From Ensifer sp. USDA 6670 (GTDB lineage Bacteria > Pseudomonadota > Alphaproteobacteria > Rhizobiales > Rhizobiaceae), in contig ATWE01000016.1 of NCBI GenBank assembly GCA_000421085.1, forward strand, positions 49,041 through 113,040: a stretch of 64,000 nt of DNA, written 5' to 3'. Both the position numbers and the translations under genes were made by a program. This document shows, in pieces, positions 23,362 to 30,674 of the stretch. Each line of letters starts with the position of its first letter. The first letter of the stretch is position 1. The notes below the pieces were generated by a model that searched no databases, was not told where the DNA came from, and saw only the letters and a program-made list of their open reading frames with translations.

Positions 23362-23543
23362 CCCCAGTTGCTCATTCTCTGCGGGACCTCCTCGCCGGGC
23401 ACCGGACTGATGTCGGGTGTGTCCGGGCCAACGTCGGGCTCTGGCTCTTCGATCGGTGGCTCCGGCAGATCTGGCGGCACATCGGGCGGCATGTCGGGCG
23501 GGAATTCGGGGTCATTGGGCTTCGGGATCAGCGTGGTAGGCAT
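23340..23543 (-). CDS. Pro/Glu/Asp-rich small protein, antisense
   Basis: A 67-residue low-complexity acidic protein with repeats of P-P-D and P-E-P. GAGGAGG lies five bases ahead of its ATG, a better site than that of any plus-strand frame here. Such Pro-rich proteins occur in rhizobia without known role. It overlaps the tail of the plus-strand gene by 22 bases. A plus-strand frame (23358-23615) also fits the start/stop coupling but reads as Trp/Arg/His-rich shadow. Confidence 0.5.
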   Translation of the reverse strand: MPTTLIPKPNDPEFPPDMPPDVPPDLPEPPIEEPEPDVGPDTPDISPVPGEEVPQRMSNWGHAALPA

Positions 23544-23611
23544 TCAGACCTCCTCTTTGATCGCGCAACCGATGCTGGGCTGTGTTTGTTCCACGAGCCG
23601 GGGGGTGTGGC

Positions 23612-24181
23612 GTGACCGGTTGGTTCTTCGACCCGCTTCTCCCGCTCCACTACGAGATGATCGTTATCGATCCGCCGTGGGGCTTCGACCTCTACAGCAA
23701 AGAGGGCGCGAAGAAATCTGCCCTGGCTAAGTACGAACTGATGAAGGATGCGGAAGTCCGCACGCTCCCCGTCGGTAAGCTGGCTTCCATGGATTGCCTC
23801 CTCTATTGCTGGGCCACGGCTCCGCAACTTCCCTTGGCGATCGAGTGCGTCAAGGCCTGGGGCTTCCAATACAAGTCGATCCTGGTTTGGCGTAAGACGA
23901 CGCCTTCCGGCAAGATCCGAATGGGCACAGGCTACCGCGTCCGCACCACCGGCGAGGTCGTTGTGGTCGCTACACTTGGAAACCCGAAGCAAGAAGCCAT
24001 CCCGCAAACTATCTTTGATGGCATCGCACGCGAGCACAGCCGGAAGCCAGACGAGCTCTATGCCCTTTGTGACCGGGTGATGCCGCACGCCCGCCGCGCC
24101 GACGTTTTCGCTCGTGAGCAGCGGGAGGGCTGGCATGCCTTCGGCAACGAGGTCACCAAGTTCAATGAGGTGGCGGCATGA
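23612..24181 (+). CDS. MT-A70 family adenine-N6 DNA methyltransferase
   Basis: A 189-residue enzyme with a GTG start at 23612. The catalytic motif D-P-P-W (20-23) is intact, followed by the family stretches L-L-Y-C-W-A-T-A-P-Q, A-W-G-F-Q-Y-K-S-I-L-V-W-R-K and M-G-T-G-Y-R-V-R-T-T-G-E-V-V-V-V-A. It should methylate adenine in phage or host DNA. A GcrA-like regulator, a protein type whose activity depends on adenine methylation, is encoded 3 kb downstream. Confidence 0.9.
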   Translation: MTGWFFDPLLPLHYEMIVIDPPWGFDLYSKEGAKKSALAKYELMKDAEVRTLPVGKLASMDCLLYCWATAPQLPLAIECVKAWGFQYKSILVWRKTTPSGKIRMGTGYRVRTTGEVVVVATLGNPKQEAIPQTIFDGIAREHSRKPDELYALCDRVMPHARRADVFAREQREGWHAFGNEVTKFNEVAA

Positions 24182-24240
24182 TCAAGCTCCACCTCTCACA
24201 CCGTCCCTCTGGTTGGGACCTCTACGAAGGCGGCATGACA
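24178..24240 (+). pseudogene. 5' fragment of a small early gene split by an insert
   Basis: The ATG at 24178 overlaps the methyltransferase stop and reads M-I-K-L-H-L-S-H-R-P-S-G-W-D-L-Y-E-G-G-M-T. From 24240 on, the frame is shadow of the minus-strand nuclease gene. Joining at the repeat GGCATGAC (24232-24239 and 25401-25408) would continue in frame into the gene at 25404. Confidence 0.5.
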
Positions 24241-25408
24241 CCGTCAGTTCGGCAAGGTGTAACGGAATGCAGTTGCGGTGAGGCCGTCTTCTTCAATTCG
24301 CCAGGGATTGTGGGCCTCAACCGTGCCACCGTTCGCAACTTCTCCAGTCAGCGTAATCCCGTGAACAATCAGCAGCACATTGTTTGGGAACGATTGCTGG
24401 TGCAGATCGACCTCGTTTCTCGTCAGCAGGATGACGCCAGGACCCCCCGTAGTTCCCTTAACCTCCACAACCTTTGCAGCGCCGCCAAGGACGGCCCTGT
24501 AGTCGCATGGCTCGCGAAGATGGACGTCTCGAATTCCGGTAAAGCCGTTTGCCTCCAACCATTGTCTCGCAACAGCCATAGCTCTCTCGTCTACGGCTCG
24601 TCTCTGAGGCGCCGTCAGTCCATAGCCCTGACCTCGCCGCGGTTGGCGGTTGGGATTGATAAGCCCATTTATCTGTGCCGCGGCGTCCAAAACATCACGC
24701 GCGAGAGCGCCAGGCTGCCTACCGTTCACGGCAGCATCGTACAGAATTTGAAGAAGCTGCAGTGCATTGGCGAGGTCCGCGACCAGAATTCCCTCATCCG
24801 GAATTTGTCCCACTGTGTAGGTCTTGGAAAAGGCGGTGGTGCGCTCGTATGCCTGCGGGAGCTGAGCATCACTTCCGAGCGTAACGCCTTCTGCGAACCC
24901 TCTTTCCGCCGCCGCCGCCCCAATCTCACCCCGAGACCAATTCATCAGGGCAAGTGCTTCCGCCGCTGGTCGCGGATGGAACGCCATTCCGTCCCAGGTT
25001 GTGGATCCGTGACTAATGCACAAAGACACCGCCTGACCGTCTGGCCGGAAGAGGTACACCGCATACCATCCATCTTGAGGGTTTGGCGACTGGTTCTCGG
25101 CGAAGACTCGGACCCACGGAACAAGGGTCTTGCGCCCAGTTCCGTCTCTGCCAGTCACATCGAACTCGTTTGCGAAGTCTCCGAGATTTGGCGCCAACTG
25201 GTTTTGTCGCGCTCTAATCCATCTCGGGATGCGCTGACGCACAATGATCCCGCGCGTCGCCATCGCGTCCGTGTTCTCAGGCGAATACTCGAGCTGGAGC
25301 TCCAGCACCTCACTCAACATCTCGCGCATCAGCTCGTTCCTCTATCACTTGGGGAAGAGATAAGGCACCGAAAAGGCTTAATGAATTGTGCTGAGGCGGT
25401 GGCATGAC
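24232..25408. repeat. 8-bp direct repeat flanking the nuclease insert
   Basis: GGCATGAC occurs at 24232-24239 and at 25401-25408, on either side of the inserted minus-strand gene. Deletion between the copies restores one open frame across the junction. Confidence 0.55.
24244..25329 (-). CDS. MrcB_N-like plus DUF3883 protein, candidate modification-dependent nuclease
   Basis: A 361-residue protein with two parts. Residues about 5-180 resemble the MrcB_N (DUF3578) domain: W-I-R-A-R-Q-N, G-W-Y-A-V-Y-L-F, S-L-C-I-S-H-G-S-T and a W-S-R-G-E-I-G segment. Residues about 235-325 resemble DUF3883, a PD-(D/E)xK nuclease-type domain, with P-C-D-Y (275-278) and V-E-V-K-G-T-T-G (288-295). Such proteins occur in restriction and defence loci. 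It runs against the operon and looks like a moron gene for exclusion of other phages. The domain calls are from memory. Confidence 0.72.
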   Translation of the reverse strand: MREMLSEVLELQLEYSPENTDAMATRGIIVRQRIPRWIRARQNQLAPNLGDFANEFDVTGRDGTGRKTLVPWVRVFAENQSPNPQDGWYAVYLFRPDGQAVSLCISHGSTTWDGMAFHPRPAAEALALMNWSRGEIGAAAAERGFAEGVTLGSDAQLPQAYERTTAFSKTYTVGQIPDEGILVADLANALQLLQILYDAAVNGRQPGALARDVLDAAAQINGLINPNRQPRRGQGYGLTAPQRRAVDERAMAVARQWLEANGFTGIRDVHLREPCDYRAVLGGAAKVVEVKGTTGGPGVILLTRNEVDLHQQSFPNNVLLIVHGITLTGEVANGGTVEAHNPWRIEEDGLTATAFRYTLPN

Positions 25409-25595
25409 CTTCCTAGAAGCCTACGCCAGGTTGGGCCTCCACACGATGGCAATCGCCGAGGTCAAGGAACACGAGGCCGACACCCTCATCAATGCGCGAT
25501 TGAACTGCAGCTACGCAGAGCGCCTGCACGCCCGCCGGGTCAAGAAGATCGCCTACGCCGGCAAAGAGCCGTTCATGGTGGAGTGGGCGAGATGA
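25404..25595 (+). CDS. Small hypothetical phage protein (possibly 5'-truncated)
   Basis: A 63-residue protein (M-T-F-L-E-A-Y-A-R-L-G) with a basic C-terminal half. It may be complete, or be the 3' part of a gene whose first 20 codons now lie at 24178-24240, ahead of the insert. It overlaps the next gene by four bases. Confidence 0.6.
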   Translation: MTFLEAYARLGLHTMAIAEVKEHEADTLINARLNCSYAERLHARRVKKIAYAGKEPFMVEWAR

Positions 25596-25972
25596 CTTCT
25601 GACCGCATGTCAGCAGCCGAGTTCCGCGCGACCCAGATGGCCAACGATGCCGATCGGCCGTCGAAGTATCGGAACCGCAAGACGACCGTCGACGGGATCC
25701 GCTTCGATAGCAAGCGTGAGGCCCAGTACTATTCCTCGCTCAAGCAGTTGGAGCGCGCTGGACAGGTCTTCGAGGTCGAACTCCAGAAGCCCTACGCCCT
25801 CACGGTCAACGGGCAGCTTGTCTGCACCTATCGCTGCGACTTCGCCTTCTACGATGCGATCCAGAAGCGCAATCGCGTCGTCGACATCAAGGGCGTTGCC
25901 ACCAAGGACTTCAACATCAAGCGAAAACTGATGTGGGCCATCTACGGCATCGACGTGGAGGTCATCCGCTGA
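25592..25972 (+). CDS. DUF1064 family phage nuclease-like protein
   Basis: A 126-residue DUF1064 protein, a small PD-(D/E)xK-type family found in phage replication modules. Features are K-Y-R-N-R-K-T, F-D-S-K-R-E-A-Q-Y-Y-S-S-L (25-50 region), Y-R-C-D-F-A-F-Y-D and V-V-D-I-K-G-V-A-T-K-D-F, with the D and D-x-K residues in the expected order. It likely acts on branched DNA. Stop and start overlap with the next gene (TGATG). Confidence 0.88.
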   Translation: MTSDRMSAAEFRATQMANDADRPSKYRNRKTTVDGIRFDSKREAQYYSSLKQLERAGQVFEVELQKPYALTVNGQLVCTYRCDFAFYDAIQKRNRVVDIKGVATKDFNIKRKLMWAIYGIDVEVIR

Positions 25973-26712
25973 TGAGCATTAGTGCCGCCATCCGCCGCAT
26001 GTTGGAAGCCGGTCTCACGATCGAGCAAGCCCTTGTCGCTGCTGAAGCCTTCGAGGCGGAAAGCGCTTTACCGGAGCCGGTGCTCTCCAAGCGGCAGGCG
26101 CGCAACAAGCGGTATTACGAACGTCTTAAAGCGTCTGAAAAGCGTCTTAAATCGTCTGAAACGTCTTATTCAGACGGTGGTGACGGCCTTTCTTCCCCGG
26201 AAGGTTCTTCCCCCACACCCCCTTCTCCTAAACCCCTTCAATCCATACCCCCTTCGCCCCCTAAAGGGGGCTCTTCCCCCACGGCGGTCGACCAAGTCGT
26301 CACCGCGTTTTCGGACATGGCCCGCCAATCCGGGCTTTCCGTGCCCAGGGCCATCACGGCATCCCGCCGTCGTTCGCTGCTGCTCCGGATCGAGGAACAC
26401 GGCCTGCCTGCCGTCCTCGACGCCATCGAGCGCATCGGTCGCAGCCGGTTCTGCCGTGGCGAGAACGACCGCGGTTGGCGGGCCGACCTCGATTTCCTCT
26501 GTCAGCCGAAGAGCTTCGTCTCGATCCTGGAGGGCAAATACGACGATCGGCAGTCGCATCAGCAGCAGGGCCCGCCGCGCCCGCAAAGCCCATCCCTGCA
26601 ACGCCACCACGAAATCCACGCAAGGCTGAAACGAGAACTCTACGGTGAACCAGATGACCAATTTGCCGGCCCAACTGTCGACATTGCAGCAGGAGATTTC
26701 CGTTCTCACTGA
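25972..26712 (+). CDS. Phage replication protein, helicase-loader or initiator type
   Basis: A 246-residue protein. The N-terminus has R-M-L-E-A-G-L-T-I-E-Q-A and R-Q-A-R-N-K-R-Y-Y-E-R; then a Ser/Pro-rich linker; the C-terminal third (L-L-L-R-I-E-E-H-G-L-P-A-V-L-D-A-I...F-C-R-G-E-N-D-R-G-W-R-A-D-L-D-F-L) matches the DnaT/DUF-type C-terminal domain common in phage replication initiators that end with a short K-x-x-x-I-L-E-G-K-Y. The start overlaps the DUF1064 stop. The next gene overlaps it by 68 bases. Confidence 0.78.
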   Translation: MSISAAIRRMLEAGLTIEQALVAAEAFEAESALPEPVLSKRQARNKRYYERLKASEKRLKSSETSYSDGGDGLSSPEGSSPTPPSPKPLQSIPPSPPKGGSSPTAVDQVVTAFSDMARQSGLSVPRAITASRRRSLLLRIEEHGLPAVLDAIERIGRSRFCRGENDRGWRADLDFLCQPKSFVSILEGKYDDRQSHQQQGPPRPQSPSLQRHHEIHARLKRELYGEPDDQFAGPTVDIAAGDFRSH

Positions 26713-27430
26713 ACAGCTCGCGCCGGCCAATCCCGACGATATCGCCCAGTGCATCGAGGGGCTGATGAGCGGCGGCATGCGGATCTCCGAATCCATCAGG
26801 GCTGAGAACCCGGTCGAGGAATATCGCCTCGCACTCCGCAATGTGCCGGTCTACGGGTTGCGCCGGGCCTACGTGAAGCTCAAGCGCGGCGAATACGAGA
26901 ACATCAACAAGGCTTTCATTCCCCTTCCGGCGGAGCTTTCGGCAATGGCCAACGCCGAGTGCCGTCTCATCCGTGAGGATCGGATTCGCAAGCAGGAGAC
27001 GCTGCGAGCCGTGCAGGATAGCGTCAGCAGGACGCTTCCGAACGCTCACGGCCTCATGGACCTGCGGGTCACCCAGCGCAAGCGCGCCGAAGAGCTGGCG
27101 GCTAAGGGGTTCTCCCTCGTCGCGCAAGGCGTCGACCATCTGGAATTCGCCCAGCTTGCCAAGTCTCGGGAGCTGCCGGCCGGGACAATCCATCTCTGGG
27201 CGATCGACGAGGTTTGGTCGCCGATAGCAGTCCGCGTCAACCGCAGCAGGATCCAGACCAAGCTGAACGTCCAGCCCGCACCGATATCCCCGGAACGCGC
27301 CGACGAGCTGGCCCGCATGCTGGCGCTCCCCGATGCCAGCCAGGTCACCGGCGAGCAGATGGCTTATCGCGGCAAAGTGAAGTCCGAGCTCGAGGCAGCC
27401 CAGCCGGCGGAAGAGGAGCGCGCGGCATGA
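26645..27430 (+). CDS. Hypothetical phage replication-associated protein
   Basis: A 261-residue helical protein. A segment F-I-P-L-P-A-E-L-S-A-M-A-N-A-E (about 91-105) resembles the one in the remnant gene at 154, so both may be the same type of replication partner. A coiled-coil stretch precedes it. The gene overlaps the replication gene upstream and the GcrA-like gene downstream. Confidence 0.65.
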   Translation: MNQMTNLPAQLSTLQQEISVLTEQLAPANPDDIAQCIEGLMSGGMRISESIRAENPVEEYRLALRNVPVYGLRRAYVKLKRGEYENINKAFIPLPAELSAMANAECRLIREDRIRKQETLRAVQDSVSRTLPNAHGLMDLRVTQRKRAEELAAKGFSLVAQGVDHLEFAQLAKSRELPAGTIHLWAIDEVWSPIAVRVNRSRIQTKLNVQPAPISPERADELARMLALPDASQVTGEQMAYRGKVKSELEAAQPAEEERAA

Positions 27431-27873
27431 CCATCCAGCACCGCACCGTCGACATAGAGGCGGCATCGAAGCTCTGGAAGGACGACTTGTCGGCTTCGCA
27501 GATCGCAAAGCGGTTCGGTGTGAGCCGAAATGTAATCGTCGGGATCGCATTTCGAAATCGCGCGTTTTTCCCGGAGAAACAACGTTCTAGGAGCAACCGG
27601 CCACAAAAGGCCGCACCAGCTCCGAGGAAGGTGGAAACGCGCAAACCGTACACTCCGCACGAAAGAGAACCGGTCCCGGTCAACGATTACGATGTGAGGC
27701 GTTTGCCCTTTGCAAAACACCTAGAGGATTTGCTCCCCGGCGAATGCAAATGGCCCCTCAACAACGGCAGCCCATATCTTTTTTGTGCAGCGAAGGCTGC
27801 CGGCAAATACTGCCAACACCATCAATCCAGAGAATTAGCAAGCCAGCGCATTAGGAAGAGGGGACAAGCATGA
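27427..27873 (+). CDS. GcrA-like cell-cycle regulator encoded by the phage
   Basis: A 148-residue protein of the GcrA family, alphaproteobacterial transcription factors that work with sigma-70 at promoters carrying methylated adenine. The HTH is at about 9-42 (W-K-D-D-L-S-A-S-Q-I-A-K-R-F-G-V-S-R-N-V-I-V-G). The conserved end reads C-K-W-P-L-N-N-G-S-P-Y-L-F-C and Y-C-Q-H-H. The middle is a basic Pro-rich linker, as in GcrA. It may redirect host transcription or control late phage genes, in step with the MT-A70 enzyme. Confidence 0.85.
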   Translation: MTIQHRTVDIEAASKLWKDDLSASQIAKRFGVSRNVIVGIAFRNRAFFPEKQRSRSNRPQKAAPAPRKVETRKPYTPHEREPVPVNDYDVRRLPFAKHLEDLLPGECKWPLNNGSPYLFCAAKAAGKYCQHHQSRELASQRIRKRGQA

Positions 27874-28487
27874 AGGGATCACGTTGGTACGCAATTCGCG
27901 TTGTCCCCGGCTATCAGCGTATGGCGGCCGTCGACGAGCGCCTCCCAGAAAGCCGGCGCATGGAATCCATCATCGAGCGGAACTGCCGCAAGGACGGCTT
28001 CGACATCTTCATGCCGTCGTTCTACACCGAGTTGAGGCATCACCGGACGAAACAGACCCTCCAGAAGCGGTTCCCGTTCCTGGTCGGCTACGCCTTCGTC
28101 AACCTGCCGAGGCTGAATTTCGAGGAGCTCCGTCGCGTCGACGGCGTCGTGTGCTTCCTGCGCGGCGCCAACTATGGACCGCTCGAGTTTCCCGATGGAA
28201 CCATAGAGGCCCTGTACTTTGCCGAGCACGAGCGCCGGCAGGCCTTCCTCTACGAGCAGCATTGCCGGAAGGAGAACGAGCGCCACGAGCAAATCCAGCA
28301 CCTCCGCGGCCAGCTCCGCAAGATCCTGCCGAAGGGCAGGAAAGCTCGCGTCTCCATGGTCGACCAGGCGGAGAAGGCTATAGATTCTCTAAGCCCGCAG
28401 ATCAAAGAGCGGGTTCAGAAAATTATCCGTGAATTGAACATCCTCACTGCAGACGTGGAGGTTGAAAATCTGCGCAAAGCTGTATAG
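27870..28487 (+). CDS. NusG-like transcription antiterminator
   Basis: A 205-residue protein whose first 115 residues follow the NusG N-terminal domain: W-Y-A-I-R-V-V-P-G, G-F-D-I-F-M-P-S-F, K-R-F-P-F-L-V-G-Y-A-F-V-N-L and V-V-C-F-L-R-G. The rest is a helical, charged tail; no KOW domain is visible. It ends the early operon and is followed about 80 bases later by a terminator, as expected if it lets RNA polymerase read into the late genes. Confidence 0.85.
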   Translation: MKGSRWYAIRVVPGYQRMAAVDERLPESRRMESIIERNCRKDGFDIFMPSFYTELRHHRTKQTLQKRFPFLVGYAFVNLPRLNFEELRRVDGVVCFLRGANYGPLEFPDGTIEALYFAEHERRQAFLYEQHCRKENERHEQIQHLRGQLRKILPKGRKARVSMVDQAEKAIDSLSPQIKERVQKIIRELNILTADVEVENLRKAV

Positions 28488-28569
28488 TTTTCCTGCAGTG
28501 ATTTGCGGTTGTTCAGTTGCGGACCTCAAGAGGGAACACTCGCCGGACCGCTGCCGAAGGTTCACACTC

Positions 28570-28594
28570 GGCGCATAGGAGAAATGCGCCTTTT
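28570..28594 (+). terminator. Rho-independent terminator after the NusG-like gene
   Basis: GGCGCAT (28570-28576) pairs with ATGCGCC (28584-28590), loop AGGAGAA, followed by TTTT. It closes the rightward early operon and could be the site where the antiterminator acts. Confidence 0.7.
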
Positions 28595-28665
28595 CAACAG
28601 GTCGCCCTCTGATAGAAATCGTCACCCGGCTTTTCGCGTCTCGCGCCATTTGCTAGCTTGCGCAC

Positions 28666-29493
28666 ATGGATCGGCGAGCGACACTTTCTGCACTGATTAA
28701 GTTCGACAAACCGCTGGAGGAGCTTCGCGCTGCTCTGGCGGGGTTTGACTGGGATTCAGAGCCGGTCGTAACCCTTAGCCGACTGGATATTGCCGCGACG
28801 CTGCGACGCTTCACATCCGGCGAAATCGATGCCCGGACCGTGGAAGCGTGGGCGGATGCGATCGAGTGCAGAGACGATATTCAGTTCGAGCCAGGCCATG
28901 AGGATGTCATTGCGTCGGCCATCCATGACCTGGCGAACCCAACGCTCGAAGGGCAACTGAATATCATAGCGCCAAACGTACTCGCCGCTTTAAGTCAGCG
29001 TTCGTTTGGGGGACAGATGACGAGAGCCTATAAAACTCATCTCGATGTTGAATATAATCAAGTTGCCGTATTCGCGCGTGGGCTAACAAACCCATTCAAC
29101 AATTGGGAAGAGAGGCACGTCAGGCAAGGGTTTGCCTGGCGTTCTGGATCTGTGTCATTCCGGACATTGGACAATGGCCCACACTTAGTTGACGTGTTCA
29201 CAACGGAGTTTGCCGGCCCGCTGGGCCATGGTGTAATTCGGGCGGTCGAAGTCCCGTTCGATGTTCCAGGCGGTGGAAAATTAGAAATAGCGAGTATATC
29301 GGAAGCGGTTGAGTTGAGTTTGTCGCCAGGAAAGTACCTGTTACGAAGCGAGATGTTCGGACGATCGGGTGACATCGAGTTGATCCGATTGGTTTTTGCT
29401 CGCATGGAGATACCGAGATTTTCTATCCTCGTTGCCGATAGTGAGATCTCGTGCGATGGACCGTTGCTTAAAGAAGCCAGGGCAGCACGCTGA
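28666..29493 (+). CDS. ComJ-like protein with an N-terminal accessory domain
   Basis: A 275-residue protein in two parts. Residues about 20-110 (L-S-R-L-D-I-A-A-T-L-R-R-F-T-S-G-E-I, W-A-D-A-I-E-C-R-D-D-I) resemble small stand-alone immunity-type proteins. Residues about 125-265 resemble ComJ, the inhibitor of the DNA-entry nuclease NucA: L-D-V-E-Y-N-Q-V-A-V-F, W-E-E-R-H-V-R-Q-G-F-A-W-R, V-P-F-D-V-P-G-G-G-K and L-S-P-G-K-Y-L-L-R. A role as an antidote to a nuclease toxin is inferred. It lies after a terminator, so it should have its own promoter. Confidence 0.62.
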   Translation: MDRRATLSALIKFDKPLEELRAALAGFDWDSEPVVTLSRLDIAATLRRFTSGEIDARTVEAWADAIECRDDIQFEPGHEDVIASAIHDLANPTLEGQLNIIAPNVLAALSQRSFGGQMTRAYKTHLDVEYNQVAVFARGLTNPFNNWEERHVRQGFAWRSGSVSFRTLDNGPHLVDVFTTEFAGPLGHGVIRAVEVPFDVPGGGKLEIASISEAVELSLSPGKYLLRSEMFGRSGDIELIRLVFARMEIPRFSILVADSEISCDGPLLKEARAAR

Positions 29494-29564
29494 AGTCATT
29501 CAAACCAATGACTTCGTATCGCCTCTTCCCGCAATTGAATAAGCTTGGATCGTTTGCGAAAGCG

Positions 29565-29783
29565 TCACTCGTAGCTCGCAGCGGCTTGCATCAGTTTGGC
29601 TGCGTGGGTCCAAGGATTTGTGTCCGCAGGCCACTGCCAATCGTCTACCCAAGCCGACATCGCCTCCAAAAAATCGTCAACTCTTTTGTTTTCCCAGCCT
29701 TCGGCACCCGTCCTCAATTCTTCACGCATCAGCGCCAAGAGTTTGATAAACCCTTCTTTGTCGTGGACTTCGTCTGCGGTCAT
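29565..29783 (-). CDS. DUF7660-like small protein, immunity type
   Basis: A 72-residue acidic protein starting at 29783 (M-T-A-D-E-V-H-D-K-E-G-F), with AAGAGG ahead of the ATG. W-E-N-K-R-V-D-D-F-L-E-A-M-S-A-W-V-D-D matches proteins of the DUF7660 type that often lie in toxin-immunity clusters. It is a single minus-strand insert. Confidence 0.7.
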   Translation of the reverse strand: MTADEVHDKEGFIKLLALMREELRTGAEGWENKRVDDFLEAMSAWVDDWQWPADTNPWTHAAKLMQAAASYE

Positions 29784-29885
29784 CGTAATCCTCTTGAGAG
29801 ACAAGGTTAGGCAGGACGTGAACATCTTTTCAGCAAAGGTGGAAAACGCGCCAGGGCAAATGGTAAGCCGGGTGCCGTGCTCGGC

Positions 29886-30467
29886 TCAATTCGGGAAGCC
29901 AGCCACGAAGTCGAGCCGTTCTAGGCCGAAGCCCCTGCAAGCGGCCGCTATTATGAGTGAGGCGTCCGGATCGGTATCCGTTCGCAGCCCAAGAGGATCC
30001 TTGAGCTTTCCGCGAAGTCCGAGGATGTTAACAAGCGCGTGCCGCGCCGCGCTTCGGTTGCGATTTTGAAAATCGCAGAAGGTCACAAGCAGCGTCTTTT
30101 CGACATCTTTGTCTCTGAAATTCAACAGATATTCGGGGGCGAGATGCAGGGCGGCCATTTTGCTTCCCACAAAATCGATGTCGCTGTCGTCCAAGATATA
30201 CTTTCGAACCAAAGGCCGATAGCGATTGATCTGGCCGAGATACCGACAAAGAACCTTCAACGCGAGCTCGCCATGAACGGCGCCGCCGAGATATGGTTCG
30301 ATTAATCTGGCGTCATGCCCAGTGCCGCAAAGCCCGACGACATACATAGCGGCACCCACATCTCCTTTGCTGGAGCGCAATATCTGCCGAGCAAACTCAA
30401 CTTCCTCACCGGAGACAGTGCCTTCGGCCACTCCCTGGGCGCGATCGCGTATGCTGCTGATGTCCAT
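29886..30467 (-). CDS. HEAT-repeat-like hypothetical protein
   Basis: A 193-residue helical protein starting at the ATG at 30467; a GTG nine bases upstream is also possible. Repeating helix pairs (V-G-A-A-M-Y-V-V-G-L, H-G-E-L-A-L-K-V-L-C-R-Y-L, S-A-A-R-H-A-L-V-N-I-L-G-L) look like HEAT-type repeats. Similar proteins appear as immunity genes beside polymorphic toxins, which is only a suggestion here. GC is a little below that of the phage core. Confidence 0.6.
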   Translation of the reverse strand: MDISSIRDRAQGVAEGTVSGEEVEFARQILRSSKGDVGAAMYVVGLCGTGHDARLIEPYLGGAVHGELALKVLCRYLGQINRYRPLVRKYILDDSDIDFVGSKMAALHLAPEYLLNFRDKDVEKTLLVTFCDFQNRNRSAARHALVNILGLRGKLKDPLGLRTDTDPDASLIIAAACRGFGLERLDFVAGFPN

Positions 30468-30486
30468 TGTTGTCACTCGCTGGCGT

Positions 30487-30566
30487 TGTGAGGATGGTTA
30501 GCCCAGATTCAGTCCGGTAGCCTCATGAGCTTGAAGTCGCAAGTTCGAATCTTGCCTCCGCAACCA
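30487..30566 (+). tRNA. Degenerate tRNA, initiator-Met-like, anticodon CAT
   Basis: The 3' half is convincing: a perfect T arm (GCAAG, loop TTCGAAT, CTTGC), CTCCGCA, discriminator A and encoded CCA, much like initiator tRNA-Met. The anticodon loop reads CTCATGA, but only three of five anticodon-stem pairs form, the D arm is poor, and the acceptor stem TGTGAGG has one mismatch and two wobbles. It is either a decayed tRNA or an unusual phage tRNA. It stands between the moron cluster and the late operon. Confidence 0.5.
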
Positions 30567-30624
30567 GTTCGGGAAGAGGTGACATCTATCCGCCCATGCT
30601 ACTGCATGGCTTCCCGAGCCGCCC

Positions 30625-30662
30625 AGCCCCGCCGCCGTAACAGGTAACGGGGCTTTCTCTTT
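30625..30662 (+). terminator. Terminator-like hairpin before the late operon
   Basis: AGCCCCG (30625-30631) pairs with CGGGGCT (30648-30654) and is followed by TTCTCTTT. It lies just upstream of the gene at 30675 and could be a second target for antitermination. Confidence 0.5.
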
Positions 30663-30674
30663 GAGGAGATGAGG

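Noticed and set aside
23358..23615. Plus-strand frame coupled to its neighbours by ATGA and GTGA overlaps
   Set aside because: The coupling is tempting, but the product is Trp/Arg/His-rich shadow sequence, and the minus strand has a strong ribosome binding site and an even Pro/Glu-rich protein. Kept as a doubt.
24241..25387. Long plus-strand open frame opposite the MrcB_N/DUF3883 gene
   Set aside because: Apart from its first 20 codons its sequence has shadow composition (Arg/Ser/Leu-rich), while the minus strand gives a coherent two-domain protein.
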